Of a DNA stretch of 64,000 nt, positions 8,247 to 16,069 are shown in pieces (within the stretch, counting starts at the first letter, position 1; every line of letters starts with the position of its first letter). A program made the translations under genes and the position numbers. Origin of the DNA: DASUPK01 sp963782345 (GTDB lineage Bacteria; Actinomycetota; Thermoleophilia; Solirubrobacterales; 70-9); contig CAWAJF010000007.1 in NCBI GenBank assembly GCA_963782345.1, positions 473,761 to 537,760 of the forward strand, in the 5' to 3' direction. The notes under the pieces are model-generated. The model was not told the DNA's origin, did no database searches, and saw only the letters and a list, made by a program, of their open reading frames with translations.

Positions 8247-8429
8247 TCAGCCATTACCCACGGGTCGTTGCTGGAAACCGCGACAGCTCGCTACCGGGAG
8301 GCGGGGGTATCGCGGGAAGTCCGGATCCGTCCGGGAACGCTCGCAGAGTGAGAACTCCGATCCGCGGGTGTTGCGGATCAGGCGCTGGTGCCGGCAGCGA
8401 TCACAGAGACCGGCGTCGGGACGGCTCAC
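8247..8429 (-). CDS. Small Cys-rich protein (CxxC...C...C), conserved-looking, GTG start
   Basis: The 60-aa product opens with LCDRCRHQRLIRNTRG, continues FSLCERS, then DPDFPRYPRLPV and a further Cys. Four cysteines spaced CxxC-x(18)-C-x(21)-C could bind zinc or iron. I recognise this pattern from small uncharacterised actinobacterial proteins, but know no function. The GTG start overlaps the stop of the upstream coiled-coil gene (GTGA), showing translational coupling. Confidence 0.65.
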   Translation of the reverse strand: MSRPDAGLCDRCRHQRLIRNTRGSEFSLCERSRTDPDFPRYPRLPVASCRGFQQRPVGNG

Positions 8430-8896
8430 CGGTCGACGTCTGCATCCGCGGCGTTCCCTGCTTCCTCTGGGACTCCCTCGGCGTCCTTCACGGCCTCCGC
8501 CGCCGCCTCCGCGACCTCCTCAGCCTCGTCAGCGGCAACCTGCGCCTCGATCGCCGCCTCCTGGGCGCCGAAGATCGCTCGCTTCAGGCCCTCGGCGACG
8601 AACTCGCCGCTGCGCTGGGCCCGCTCGAGCGGCTCGGTGAGCTTGACGACACGGCCGAGCAGCTCGTTCATCCGCTCGGCCTGCTCCAGCGCCTGGTCGG
8701 CCTGCCGGCGCATCACCTCGAGCTGCTGGCGGGAGACCTCCATCAGGTCGTTGGCCTCTCGAATGCTCCGCTCCATCGTGCGCGGCAGATCGACCGCCGC
8801 GCGCGCCATCGAGACAGGCCATGTGACTAGCTCTCGGAGCACTTGGCGCAGGGTACCGAGCGCTCGCCGAGGTGCTGAAGGATGCCCCCCGGCCAT
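8426..8896 (-). CDS. Coiled-coil protein of unknown function
   Basis: The 156-aa product is almost entirely helical. Residues about 45-100 form a Glu/Gln/Arg-rich coiled coil (SRQQLEVMRRQADQALEQAE) and an Ala/Glu-rich stretch follows, ending in an acidic tail. There is no signal peptide or membrane span. It is co-translated with the Cys-rich 60-aa protein and diverges from the ABC exporter with only 27 bp between starts, where the two -10 boxes overlap. No family could be named. Confidence 0.65.
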   Translation of the reverse strand: MAGGHPSAPRRALGTLRQVLRELVTWPVSMARAAVDLPRTMERSIREANDLMEVSRQQLEVMRRQADQALEQAERMNELLGRVVKLTEPLERAQRSGEFVAEGLKRAIFGAQEAAIEAQVAADEAEEVAEAAAEAVKDAEGVPEEAGNAADADVDR

Positions 8897-8911
8897 CGTT
8901 ACTTCACTTTG

Positions 8912-8917
8912 TATAGT
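8912..8917 (+). promoter_or_regulatory. -10 box of a probable leaderless promoter (ABC exporter)
   Basis: TATAGT lies 6 bases before the ATG at 8924 with no ribosome-binding site between. On the opposite strand the same bases give TATACA for the coiled-coil gene, so the divergent promoters overlap. Confidence 0.55.
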
Positions 8918-8923
8918 CGGTGG

Positions 8924-10693
8924 ATGCCCACGTTCAGGCGCCTAGTCGGCTTCCTGCGTCCGTATCGTCGCCAGCTGATCTGGTCGTTGCTGCTCGCCTG
9001 GCTGGCGATGGGGATGACGGTCGTGATTCCGCTCCTCAGCGGCTCGGCGGTGAACGCGATCGAGTCCGAGCACCGAAGCAAGATCCTGCCGCTGGCTCTG
9101 GCGCTGCTCGGAGCGGGCATTCTCCGCCTGGCGCTCACCGTGGGACGGCGGCTGATCGCCGGCAAGGTGTCTTTGGCGGTCGAGTTCGATCTGCGCCAGG
9201 TCTTCTACGAGCACCTCCAGAAGCTCGAGCTCGCCTTCTTCGACAGCCAGCAAACCGGCCAGCTGATGTCGCGGGCGACCGTCGATCTGCAGTCGATCCG
9301 CTTCTTCCTGGGCTACGGCCTGATCTGGATCAGCCAGAGCGCGCTGACGATTCTCTTTGCGGCGGTGGCGATGTTCGTGCTCGACCCGGTGCTCGCTCTG
9401 ATCGCCCTGGCGCCCGTGCCGTTCCTGGTGGCCACCGCGACGCGCTACAGCAGGCGCAACCGGCCCGCCGAGCAGGAGGTCCAGCAGCGCATCGGGGAGG
9501 TGACGGCCGGCGCCGAGGAGGGGATCTCCGGGATCCGGATCGTGAAGGCGTTCGCCCGCGAGCGCCACATGCTCGATCGCTTCACGAGCTCCGTGAACCG
9601 GGTGTTCCAGCAGAGCATGGTCTCCACGCGCCTGCAGGCTTTCTACACGCCGTTGATGGGGTTCCTCCCGAACCTCGGGCTCGCCGCCGTCCTGCTCGTC
9701 GGCGGTCTCCAGGTGATCCACGGCCACACCAGCGTCGGGCACCTCACCGCCTTCTACCTCTACGTGGTGATGCTCTCAGGCCCGGTGCGCTGGCTCGGCA
9801 TGTCGCTGAGCATGGCGCAGCGTGCCGTCGCGTCCGGCAACCGGATGTTCGAGATCCTCGACCGGCAGCCGTCGATGGAGAGCCCGCCCGGGGCGCCTCC
9901 GCTGCCGGAGGGCCGCGGGCAGGTATCGCTGCAGCGGGTGACGCTTCGCTACGACGGCGCGGAGCCGGCGCTGGCCGGCATCGACCTGGAGGTCGAGCCG
10001 GGCCGGACCGTGGCGCTGGTCGGTCCCACCGCGGCCGGCAAGACGAGCCTGGTCGGGCTGCTGGCGCGGCTCTATGACCCGAGCGAGGGACGCGTGGTGA
10101 TCGACGGGGGCGACATCAAGGGCGTCGACCTCGCCTCGCTGCGCTCCGAGATCGCATTCGTCGCCGACGACAGCTTCCTGTTCTCGGACACCGTCTCCGG
10201 CAACATCGCCTACGCCCACCCTGACGCCACCCAGGAGCAGGTCGTGGCGGCGGCGAAGCGGGCCCAGGCACACGACTTCATCACGCGGCTTCCGGACGGC
10301 TACGAGACCGTGATCGGGGAGCGTGGGCTGACGCTGTCCGGCGGACAGCGTCAGCGGGTGGCGATCGCGAGGGCGCTCCTGGCCGAGCCGCGGATCCTGA
10401 TCCTCGACGACGCGACCTCGTCCGTGGACGCCCGGACCGAGGCCGAGATCAAGAAGGGACTGCGCGAGGCGATGGAGGGACGGACGACGTTCATCGTCGC
10501 CCACCGCCTCTCGACCATCTCACTCGCCGATGAGATCGTGGTGCTCGACCGTGGCCGGATCGTGGACCGCGGCACGCACGACGAGCTGCTCGAGCGGTGC
10601 CCCCTCTACGAGGAGATCGCGGAGAAGGGCCTGGAGGACTCCGTGTATCTGCAGCGGGACCTCGAGGAGCGCGAGGAGCTGGCGAAGCTGTGA
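8924..10693 (+). CDS. ABC exporter half-transporter, subunit with degenerate ATPase site
   Basis: From ATG 8924 the product has 589 aa: six membrane spans (about residues 15-300), then a nucleotide-binding domain. Walker A is GPTAAGKTS (about 366), with Ala replacing the usual Gly. The Q-loop reads FVADDSFLF without Gln. The signature LSGGQRQ (about 471) is intact. Walker B ends ILILDDATS, Asp replacing the catalytic Glu. This is the non-catalytic partner pattern of heterodimeric type IV exporters such as TM287/288 or BmrCD. The stop overlaps the GTG of the partner gene (GTGA). It likely exports drugs or lipids; the substrate is unknown. Confidence 0.92.
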   Translation: MPTFRRLVGFLRPYRRQLIWSLLLAWLAMGMTVVIPLLSGSAVNAIESEHRSKILPLALALLGAGILRLALTVGRRLIAGKVSLAVEFDLRQVFYEHLQKLELAFFDSQQTGQLMSRATVDLQSIRFFLGYGLIWISQSALTILFAAVAMFVLDPVLALIALAPVPFLVATATRYSRRNRPAEQEVQQRIGEVTAGAEEGISGIRIVKAFARERHMLDRFTSSVNRVFQQSMVSTRLQAFYTPLMGFLPNLGLAAVLLVGGLQVIHGHTSVGHLTAFYLYVVMLSGPVRWLGMSLSMAQRAVASGNRMFEILDRQPSMESPPGAPPLPEGRGQVSLQRVTLRYDGAEPALAGIDLEVEPGRTVALVGPTAAGKTSLVGLLARLYDPSEGRVVIDGGDIKGVDLASLRSEIAFVADDSFLFSDTVSGNIAYAHPDATQEQVVAAAKRAQAHDFITRLPDGYETVIGERGLTLSGGQRQRVAIARALLAEPRILILDDATSSVDARTEAEIKKGLREAMEGRTTFIVAHRLSTISLADEIVVLDRGRIVDRGTHDELLERCPLYEEIAEKGLEDSVYLQRDLEEREELAKL

Positions 10694-12612
10694 ACGAGAC
10701 GAGCGGCGGCCAGAACCTCTTTGCCCTGCTCCGGTCGCTGTGGCGCCTGGTGCGCGGAGAAGACCAGCGTTGGCGGAAGATCAAGTGGCTCTTCTCGCTG
10801 CTGCGGCCCTACCGGCGGCAGGTGCTGATGATGCTCGGCGCGCTGGTCCTCGCCACCGGGGCGACGCTCGCCCCGCCGTTCCTGGTCGGGAAGGCGGTCT
10901 CGGCGGCCCTCACCCAGAACACCACGGGGCTCGAGCTGATCATCGCGGCATTCGTCGGCGTCGCATTGATCGGATGGGGCACGTCGTATCTGCAGACCTA
11001 CCTCGTCGGGTGGGTGGGCGAGCGAGCGCTTCAGGACCTGCGCATCCGGATCTTCACCCATCTCCAGCAGATGTCGATCGGATTCTTCACCCGGAACCGT
11101 CCAGGCGTGTTGATCTCGCGGATCACGAACGACGTGGACGCGCTCGACCAGCTGATCAGCAGCGGCGTCGTCACGCTCTTCTCGAGCACGCTGACTCTCG
11201 TCGGCGTCGTGGCGATCATGCTCGTCGCCGACGTCCAGCTGGCGCTGGTCGTGTTCCTGACGCTGCCGCTGCTGGCCGTCGCCAGCCTCGTCTTCCGGAT
11301 CGTCGCGGCCAGCGCATACCGGATCACCCGGGAGCGGATCGCCGAGGTCACCGCGTATCTCCAGGAGACCCTGAGCGGCGTGCGGGTGGTGCGGAGCTTC
11401 GCGCAGGAGCGCCGGCACGTCGCCCGGATGGCGGAGCTCAACGAGCTCAACCGACAGGCCAATTTGAAGACCGTCTACCTGAACGCCTCCTACTTCCCGG
11501 CGGTCGAGCTCCTCTCGGCAATCGGCACCGCCGTGATCCTGCTCTACGGCGGGTATCAGGCGCTTGATCTCACCGGGCATGCGCGGGACGTGCAGATCGG
11601 GATCGTGGTCGCGTTCGTCGGCTACCTCTCCACCTTCTTCGACCCGATCCAGCAGCTCTCCAACCTCTACACGACCTACCAGCAGGGAATGGCCGCGCTC
11701 GACAAGATCTTCGACCTGCTCGACACCGAGCCCGACATGGTCGACAAGCCGGACGCCCTCGACCCGGGCACTCTCCGAGGCGAGATCGAGATGGACGGCG
11801 TCTGGTTCTCGTACGGGCTCGACCGGACCGCCGGGCTGAAGCGCTCGAGCGGGCTGATCGAGAGAGATGCGAGGGCGCGCGACAGCGCGACCCGTGATGT
11901 GCCGGGGAAGGAGGACGACGCGGCCTGGGCGCTCGAGGACGTCTCGGTACATGTCCCGGCCGGCCAGACGCTGGCGCTGGTCGGCGAGACCGGCGCGGGG
12001 AAGTCGACCTTCGCGAAGCTGGTCTCGCGCTTCTACGACCCGCAGCGGGGCCGGGTCCTGGTCGACGGCAATGACCTGCGCGACCTGAGCTCCACCTGCC
12101 TGCGCAGCCAGCTCGGGATCGTGCCGCAGGAGGGGTTCCTCTTCTCCGGTACGGTCCGGGAGAACATCGCCTTCGGGCGGCCCGACGCGTCCGACGACGA
12201 GATCGAGGCAGCCGCCGACGCGATCGGCGCCGGGGACTTCATCCGGCGGATGTCGGACGGCTTCGACACCGAGGTCGGCGAGCGAGGCGTGTCGCTGTCG
12301 GCGGGGCAGCGGCAGCTGATCGCGTTCGCGAGGGCGCTACTCGCCGAGCCGCGGATCCTGATCCTCGACGAGGCGACCTCCAATGTCGACGTGAGAACCG
12401 AGCGCGCGATCGAGACCGGCCTGCAGCGGCTGCTGCAGGGACGGACGGCGATCGTGATCGCGCACAGGCTCTCGACCATCCGGGGCGCCGGACGAATCGC
12501 GGTGCTGGAGCACGGCCGGATCGCGGAGAGCGGCACGCACGACGAGCTGATCGCAGCCGACGGCCGCTACGCCGAGCTGTACGGAACCTGGGCGGAGCTG
12601 GCAGCGGCGTAG
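10690..12612 (+). CDS. ABC exporter half-transporter, subunit with catalytic Walker B
   Basis: From GTG 10690 the product has 640 aa with the same six-span plus ATPase layout. Walker A is canonical (GETGAGKST, about 432), the Q-loop is IVPQEGFLF and Walker B is ILILDEATS with the catalytic Glu. Its own signature is LSAGQRQ, one Gly changed to Ala. A charged segment of about 35 residues interrupts the start of the nucleotide-binding domain before Walker A. Together with the upstream subunit this gives one consensus site (this Walker motifs plus partner LSGGQ) and one degenerate site (partner Walker motifs plus LSAGQ). The stop abuts the stop of the convergent lipoprotein. Confidence 0.93.
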   Translation: MNETSGGQNLFALLRSLWRLVRGEDQRWRKIKWLFSLLRPYRRQVLMMLGALVLATGATLAPPFLVGKAVSAALTQNTTGLELIIAAFVGVALIGWGTSYLQTYLVGWVGERALQDLRIRIFTHLQQMSIGFFTRNRPGVLISRITNDVDALDQLISSGVVTLFSSTLTLVGVVAIMLVADVQLALVVFLTLPLLAVASLVFRIVAASAYRITRERIAEVTAYLQETLSGVRVVRSFAQERRHVARMAELNELNRQANLKTVYLNASYFPAVELLSAIGTAVILLYGGYQALDLTGHARDVQIGIVVAFVGYLSTFFDPIQQLSNLYTTYQQGMAALDKIFDLLDTEPDMVDKPDALDPGTLRGEIEMDGVWFSYGLDRTAGLKRSSGLIERDARARDSATRDVPGKEDDAAWALEDVSVHVPAGQTLALVGETGAGKSTFAKLVSRFYDPQRGRVLVDGNDLRDLSSTCLRSQLGIVPQEGFLFSGTVRENIAFGRPDASDDEIEAAADAIGAGDFIRRMSDGFDTEVGERGVSLSAGQRQLIAFARALLAEPRILILDEATSNVDVRTERAIETGLQRLLQGRTAIVIAHRLSTIRGAGRIAVLEHGRIAESGTHDELIAADGRYAELYGTWAELAAA

Positions 12613-13284
12613 CTAGCCTGGGGCGATGCCGCCGCTGGAGCCGCTGGAGCCGCTGGAACCGCTGGAGCCGCTGGTTCCCGAGGTGCCCGACGTGCCGCCG
12701 CCCGTGCCGCCGGAGGAACCGGTGCTCGGCGCGCTCGGGCTGACCGTGCCGGAGCCGCTGCTCGAACTGGAGCTGCTGGATGAGCTGGAGGAGCTGCTGG
12801 ATGGGCTGATCGCGGCGCCGCACTGCTTGAAGCCGTAGGCGGAACCGGCCGTCTCGGCCTGGGACTTGGCGCTGTCGAGCTCGGTCTCGAACCGGCTCGG
12901 ATCCTCCCCGCGCTGGACCGCGAGCCCGATCTTCTGGCCGGCCGAGACCTCGTCCGACATCGCCTTCAGGAAGGCGTCGAGGTTGGTGTCGCTCGGCGGG
13001 TTGAGCTGCTTGATCGAGTCGATCACGCCCTGACGGAGCTGGGCGATCTGGTCCGCCTCGCTCTCGCCCTGTCCCGCCGCCGCGAACTGCTCGATGGAGG
13101 CGTTCGCCTCGGCGCAGACCGAATCCGCCTGAGTGATGAACTCGGACTTACTGCTCGCCTGCTGGGTCGTCTCGGTCGGGACCACGATCGGGGTCTCCGG
13201 CGAGCTGTCGCCGCCACAGGCGGAGAGCAAAGTCCCCGCGCCCACTGCCGCCGCGAGGACAATCAGGTGCCGCAAGCGCCACAT
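12613..13284 (-). CDS. Lipoprotein with Ser/Gly low-complexity tail
   Basis: From ATG 13284 the product has 223 aa; two TTG codons upstream in frame are possible starts. The signal peptide MWRLRHLIVLAAAVGAG ends in lipobox LLSAC. A helical domain (about residues 40-150) carries two cysteines (DSVCAEAN and FKQCGAA), spaced as in a disulfide-closed helical bundle. A run of 15 or more Ser follows, then Gly/Ser/Thr repeats made by a 9-bp tandem repeat at 12631-12675. Function is unknown; the long tail suggests a flexible surface linker. Confidence 0.7.
   Translation of the reverse strand: MWRLRHLIVLAAAVGAGTLLSACGGDSSPETPIVVPTETTQQASSKSEFITQADSVCAEANASIEQFAAAGQGESEADQIAQLRQGVIDSIKQLNPPSDTNLDAFLKAMSDEVSAGQKIGLAVQRGEDPSRFETELDSAKSQAETAGSAYGFKQCGAAISPSSSSSSSSSSSSSSSGSGTVSPSAPSTGSSGGTGGGTSGTSGTSGSSGSSGSSGSSGGIAPG
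12631..12675. repeat. 9-bp tandem repeat (5 units) coding Ser-Ser-Gly
   Basis: Five tandem copies of GCCGCTGGA (fourth ACCGCTGGA, fifth GCCGCTGGT) lie in the 3' end of the lipoprotein gene, where they encode the repetitive Ser/Gly tail on the minus strand. Copy number could vary by slippage without breaking the frame. Confidence 0.85.
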
Positions 13285-13319
13285 ACGGCCGCGCAAGGTA
13301 GCAAGGATGCGCAAGGGAA

Positions 13320-13949
13320 CTAGGCCGCTTCCTCGTCGTCTGGCTTGACCAGCTTCAGGTGCCTATTTTTGCGCCGGAGTCCCTTCTTGCCTCCGTATGT
13401 CGGTGTTTGCGAATGGCAGGTGCCACAAAGCAGCTGAATGTTTTCGAGCCGGTTGTCATCACCCTCACCGTTCTTGTGATGGAGCTGCACGCTCACGGGC
13501 TTTCCCATCCACCTCGTGATCCCGCATGTTTCACAGCGGTCCTCCCTGAGCCCCTCCTGAATCAAGCGACGCTTGAGATGGCTGCGGTTGGTCCGCCGCC
13601 CCACTACGAGCAGATCCTCAATAGGAACTGCGACCGGCCGCGGTCTTATCGCACCTCGTTTCACCGCTGCCGACCACGCATACGCTGAGAAGCCATACCT
13701 CTGCATGCACTGCTTTCGCGACAGACCAGCGTCGTATGCCTTCTGGATGGCCTTCCAGTCGTACCGCTTGGCAAATCGCTCATCAACCGGAAGATCGAGA
13801 CGCCGGACGTGGTAATTGACGGTCGTCTTTCCTACGCCGAGTCGATCTGCGATCTCCCTCTGAGTGAACCCCTTGGCTAGCAGTTCACGCACGCGTGCTC
13901 GCATCTCCCCGGGAGGCAGCTTGGGTCCAGTGCCTTTCCGCTCGACCAT
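13320..13949 (-). CDS. HTH-HNH endonuclease under an SOS box
   Basis: From ATG 13949 the product has 209 aa. Residues about 15-50 form a helix-turn-helix (ELLAKGFTQREIADRLGVGK, then TVNYHVRRL), with a second similar helical unit after it. The C-terminal half is an HNH nuclease: CETCG, VQLHHKNGEGDDNRLENIQL, LCGTCHSQTP, giving two CxxC zinc-binding pairs plus catalytic HH and N-N-H residues. It should cut DNA, perhaps at a site chosen by the HTH. The gene has visibly lower GC than its neighbours (33 of 60 bases in 13381-13440), a sign of transfer, and lies just 3' of tRNA-Gln. A perfect LexA-type box overlaps its promoter. Confidence 0.85.
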   Translation of the reverse strand: MVERKGTGPKLPPGEMRARVRELLAKGFTQREIADRLGVGKTTVNYHVRRLDLPVDERFAKRYDWKAIQKAYDAGLSRKQCMQRYGFSAYAWSAAVKRGAIRPRPVAVPIEDLLVVGRRTNRSHLKRRLIQEGLREDRCETCGITRWMGKPVSVQLHHKNGEGDDNRLENIQLLCGTCHSQTPTYGGKKGLRRKNRHLKLVKPDDEEAA

Positions 13950-13950
13950 A

Positions 13951-13964
13951 CGAACATATGTTCG
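13951..13964 (-). promoter_or_regulatory. SOS box (LexA operator) of the HNH gene
   Basis: CGAACATATGTTCG is a perfect 14-bp palindrome and fits the Gram-positive/actinobacterial LexA consensus CGAAC-N4-GTTCG exactly. It ends one base before the ATG of the nuclease gene and includes a possible -10 (TATGTT), so LexA binding would silence the gene until DNA damage. It is the only such box with correct 4-base spacing that I found in the window. Confidence 0.8.
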
Positions 13965-14040
13965 CAACCGAATCGGACGGAAAATCCCTGGAACCAGGCC
14001 TCTTCGGTGATTTGAACCCTGCACTCCGGACGGGGGGTAG

Positions 14041-14111
14041 CTGGGGATCCAGGGGTCGAACCCGGGCTTCCTGGACCAGAACCAGGCGTGCTTCCTCTAC
14101 ACCAATCCCCA
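14041..14111 (-). tRNA. tRNA-Gln (anticodon CTG)
   Basis: The minus strand folds into a complete cloverleaf of 71 nt. Acceptor TGGGGAT pairs with ATCCCCA, the D arm is GTGT-AGAGGAA-GCAC, the anticodon arm is CCTGG-TTCTGGT-CCAGG, and the T arm is CCGGG-TTCGACC-CCTGG with one G-T pair. The anticodon CTG reads CAG, hence glutamine. The discriminator is G and CCA is not encoded. A short CCTGGTTCCAGG hairpin followed by TTTT, about 45 bases downstream, may be its terminator. Confidence 0.93.
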
Positions 14112-14157
14112 AAGACCAAACTGGAGATCCGTCCTTCCTCCAGCTTGGGCCTACAGC

Positions 14158-15396
14158 CTAGCTCGATGAAAGCTGAGCAAGGTCGCTGTCCGGGTCTCCT
14201 AACAGCGCCTTGGCCTTCTCCCCGGCCACGTCGACGCCCTCCGCCAGCAGCGTCCGCGCATGCGCCAGCTCCTCCGAGCGCTCCACAGTCAGCGCGCCCG
14301 CGACCTTCCCGTCCTTGAGGTAGAAGACCGAGAACTCGCCGGCATCCCGGTCGCCGCGCCAGATCACCTCGTCCCAATCGGTGGCGGGGCCGACGTACTC
14401 GAGCCCGGCCCAGTCGGCGAGGTCGCTGAAGAAGTACGGCACCACCTCATAGGGCTCGGCCTCTCCGAGCATCGAGCGCGCCGCGTGCTGTCCCTGCTGC
14501 ATCGCCACGTCCCAGTGCTCGACCCGCAGCCGCCGACCGTGCACGCGGCTCTCGTACGAGCAGACGTCGCCCGCGGCATAGATGCCCTCGGCGGAGGTCT
14601 GCAGCGTCTCGTCGCAGACGATCCCGTTCTCGACCTCGAGGCCGGCACGCTGCGCCAGCATCACGTCCGGCTTCACCCCGGCGCCCACCACGACCACGTC
14701 GCCCTCCACGACCTTGCCGCTCTCGGTCACCACGCCCTTGACGTCGCCGTCACCCTCGAAGGCCTCGAGCGTCTCGCCGCCGTGGATCTCCACGCCCTTC
14801 GATTCGAGCAGCTCGTGGAACCACCGCCCCGCCTCCTCCCCGAAGGTCCGGGAAAGCGCCACGTCCTCCATCATCACGATCGCGCACTGCGTCCCCTTGG
14901 CCGTCAGGGAGGCCGCCACCTCGCAGCCGATGTAGCTGCCGCCGATCAGCACCACCCGCTCCGCTCCCTCGGCCGCGTCGCGGATCCCGTCGGAGTTGCC
15001 GAAGGCGCGGAGGTAGTGGATCCCCTCCTGCCCGGCGCCCTCCGCGCGCAGGATGTTGACGTTCGCGCCGGTGGCGAGCAGCGCCTTCTCGAAGCCGACC
15101 TCCTCCCCGCCCTGCAGCTTGGCCGTCCGCGCCTCGACATCGAGCGACATCACGTTTGTCCCGCTGCGCAGCTCCACGCCGTTCTCCTCGTACCAGGAGA
15201 CCGGGTTGACGTAGGCGTCCTCCCGCTTCGACTCGCCCCGCAGATACTCCTTGGAGAGCGGTGGCCGCTCATACGGCGGCTCCGGCTCCCGGCCGACCAG
15301 CAGGATGTCGCCATCGGCCCCCTTGCGCCGCAACTCCGCGGCGCAGTAGGCGGACGCGAACCCGCCGATCAGCAGGCACTCAACCCGCTGCGGCAC
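14158..15396 (-). CDS. NAD(P)/FAD-dependent oxidoreductase (ferredoxin-reductase-like)
   Basis: The 412-aa product resembles the rubredoxin/ferredoxin reductase family. It has an N-terminal FAD domain, an NAD domain with RVVLIGGSYIGCEVAASL, an ATG motif (LLATGANVN), the second FAD motif GIYAAGDVCSY, and a C-terminal reductase-like domain. The first dinucleotide motif reads LLIGGFASAYCAAEL, lacking one of the usual glycines of GxGxxG. The 5' end overlaps the trkA-like gene by 17 bp, so all three minus-strand genes probably form one operon. The electron partner is not encoded nearby. Confidence 0.85.
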   Translation of the reverse strand: MPQRVECLLIGGFASAYCAAELRRKGADGDILLVGREPEPPYERPPLSKEYLRGESKREDAYVNPVSWYEENGVELRSGTNVMSLDVEARTAKLQGGEEVGFEKALLATGANVNILRAEGAGQEGIHYLRAFGNSDGIRDAAEGAERVVLIGGSYIGCEVAASLTAKGTQCAIVMMEDVALSRTFGEEAGRWFHELLESKGVEIHGGETLEAFEGDGDVKGVVTESGKVVEGDVVVVGAGVKPDVMLAQRAGLEVENGIVCDETLQTSAEGIYAAGDVCSYESRVHGRRLRVEHWDVAMQQGQHAARSMLGEAEPYEVVPYFFSDLADWAGLEYVGPATDWDEVIWRGDRDAGEFSVFYLKDGKVAGALTVERSEELAHARTLLAEGVDVAGEKAKALLGDPDSDLAQLSSS

Positions 15397-16069
15397 CGTC
15401 CGAGCCGAAGAACACCTTCAGCTCCTCCTCCAGCCCCGGATCGAGCACCGCCAGCACCTCGTCGCCCGCCTCGAGCACCGTGTCCGGCGTCGGCACGAAC
15501 CCGCCCTGCCCCTCGCGCAGGATCGAGATCAGCAGGCTGCCCTCGGGCATGTTGAGCTCTCCCACTCTCTTGCCGGCGACCTGGCTGTCGTCCGCGAGCA
15601 GCATCTCGATGATCTCGAGCCGTTCCTCCGGGAGGTCGAGCAGGTGCACCAACCCGTACTCAGGGACCTCGTGCTCGAGCAGCCTCAGAATCAGGTCGGT
15701 TGCGGACACGTACGGCTTGATGCCGAGCAGCTCGAAATGGGAGCGGTTCCGCGGGTTGTTGACGCGGGCGATGATCCGTTCGACGAGATACTTCTCCTTC
15801 GCCACCTGGCAGATCAGCAGGTTGTCCTCGTCGTCGCCGGTCACCGCGATCACCATGTCGGCGCGCGAGATCCCGGCCCGCTCGAGCACCCAGAGCTCGG
15901 AGGCGTCCCCGTACTGAATGTTGTGCTCGAGCTCCTGCTCCACAGTCGTGTACCGGTTCCGGTTGTCCTCGATCACCGTCACCTCATTGCCCTTGTCGAG
16001 CAGCTCCCGCGCCAGGTTCCAGCCCACCTTGCCGGCCCCCGCGATGATGATGTACTTGCCCTCGCCCAT
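15380..16069 (-). CDS. TrkA-family potassium uptake regulator (RCK_N + RCK_C)
   Basis: The 229-aa product has an N-terminal Rossmann RCK domain (IIIAGAGKVGWNLARELLDK, with an acidic residue in VIED at the end of beta-2 for NAD binding). A C-terminal TrkA_C domain (about residues 140-225) follows. Such proteins gate Trk/Ktr potassium channels from the cytoplasm in response to nucleotides. Its ATG shares one base with the stop of the upstream RCK gene (TGATG). The pair resembles the actinobacterial CeoB/CeoC arrangement. No Trk membrane subunit is in the window, although a K+-channel gene lies at 47.8 kb. Confidence 0.9.
   Translation of the reverse strand: MGEGKYIIIAGAGKVGWNLARELLDKGNEVTVIEDNRNRYTTVEQELEHNIQYGDASELWVLERAGISRADMVIAVTGDDEDNLLICQVAKEKYLVERIIARVNNPRNRSHFELLGIKPYVSATDLILRLLEHEVPEYGLVHLLDLPEERLEIIEMLLADDSQVAGKRVGELNMPEGSLLISILREGQGGFVPTPDTVLEAGDEVLAVLDPGLEEELKVFFGSDGAAAG

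Noticed and set aside
12626..12838. Plus-strand ORF with Leu-Glu-Pro repeats
   Set aside because: It is the shadow of the 9-bp repeat and Ser run coding the lipoprotein tail on the other strand.
13965..14040. A second tRNA fragment after tRNA-Gln (GGGTTCAAATC-like stretch)
   Set aside because: The T-arm-like sequence does not pair and no acceptor or anticodon arm is present; it could at most be a remnant.
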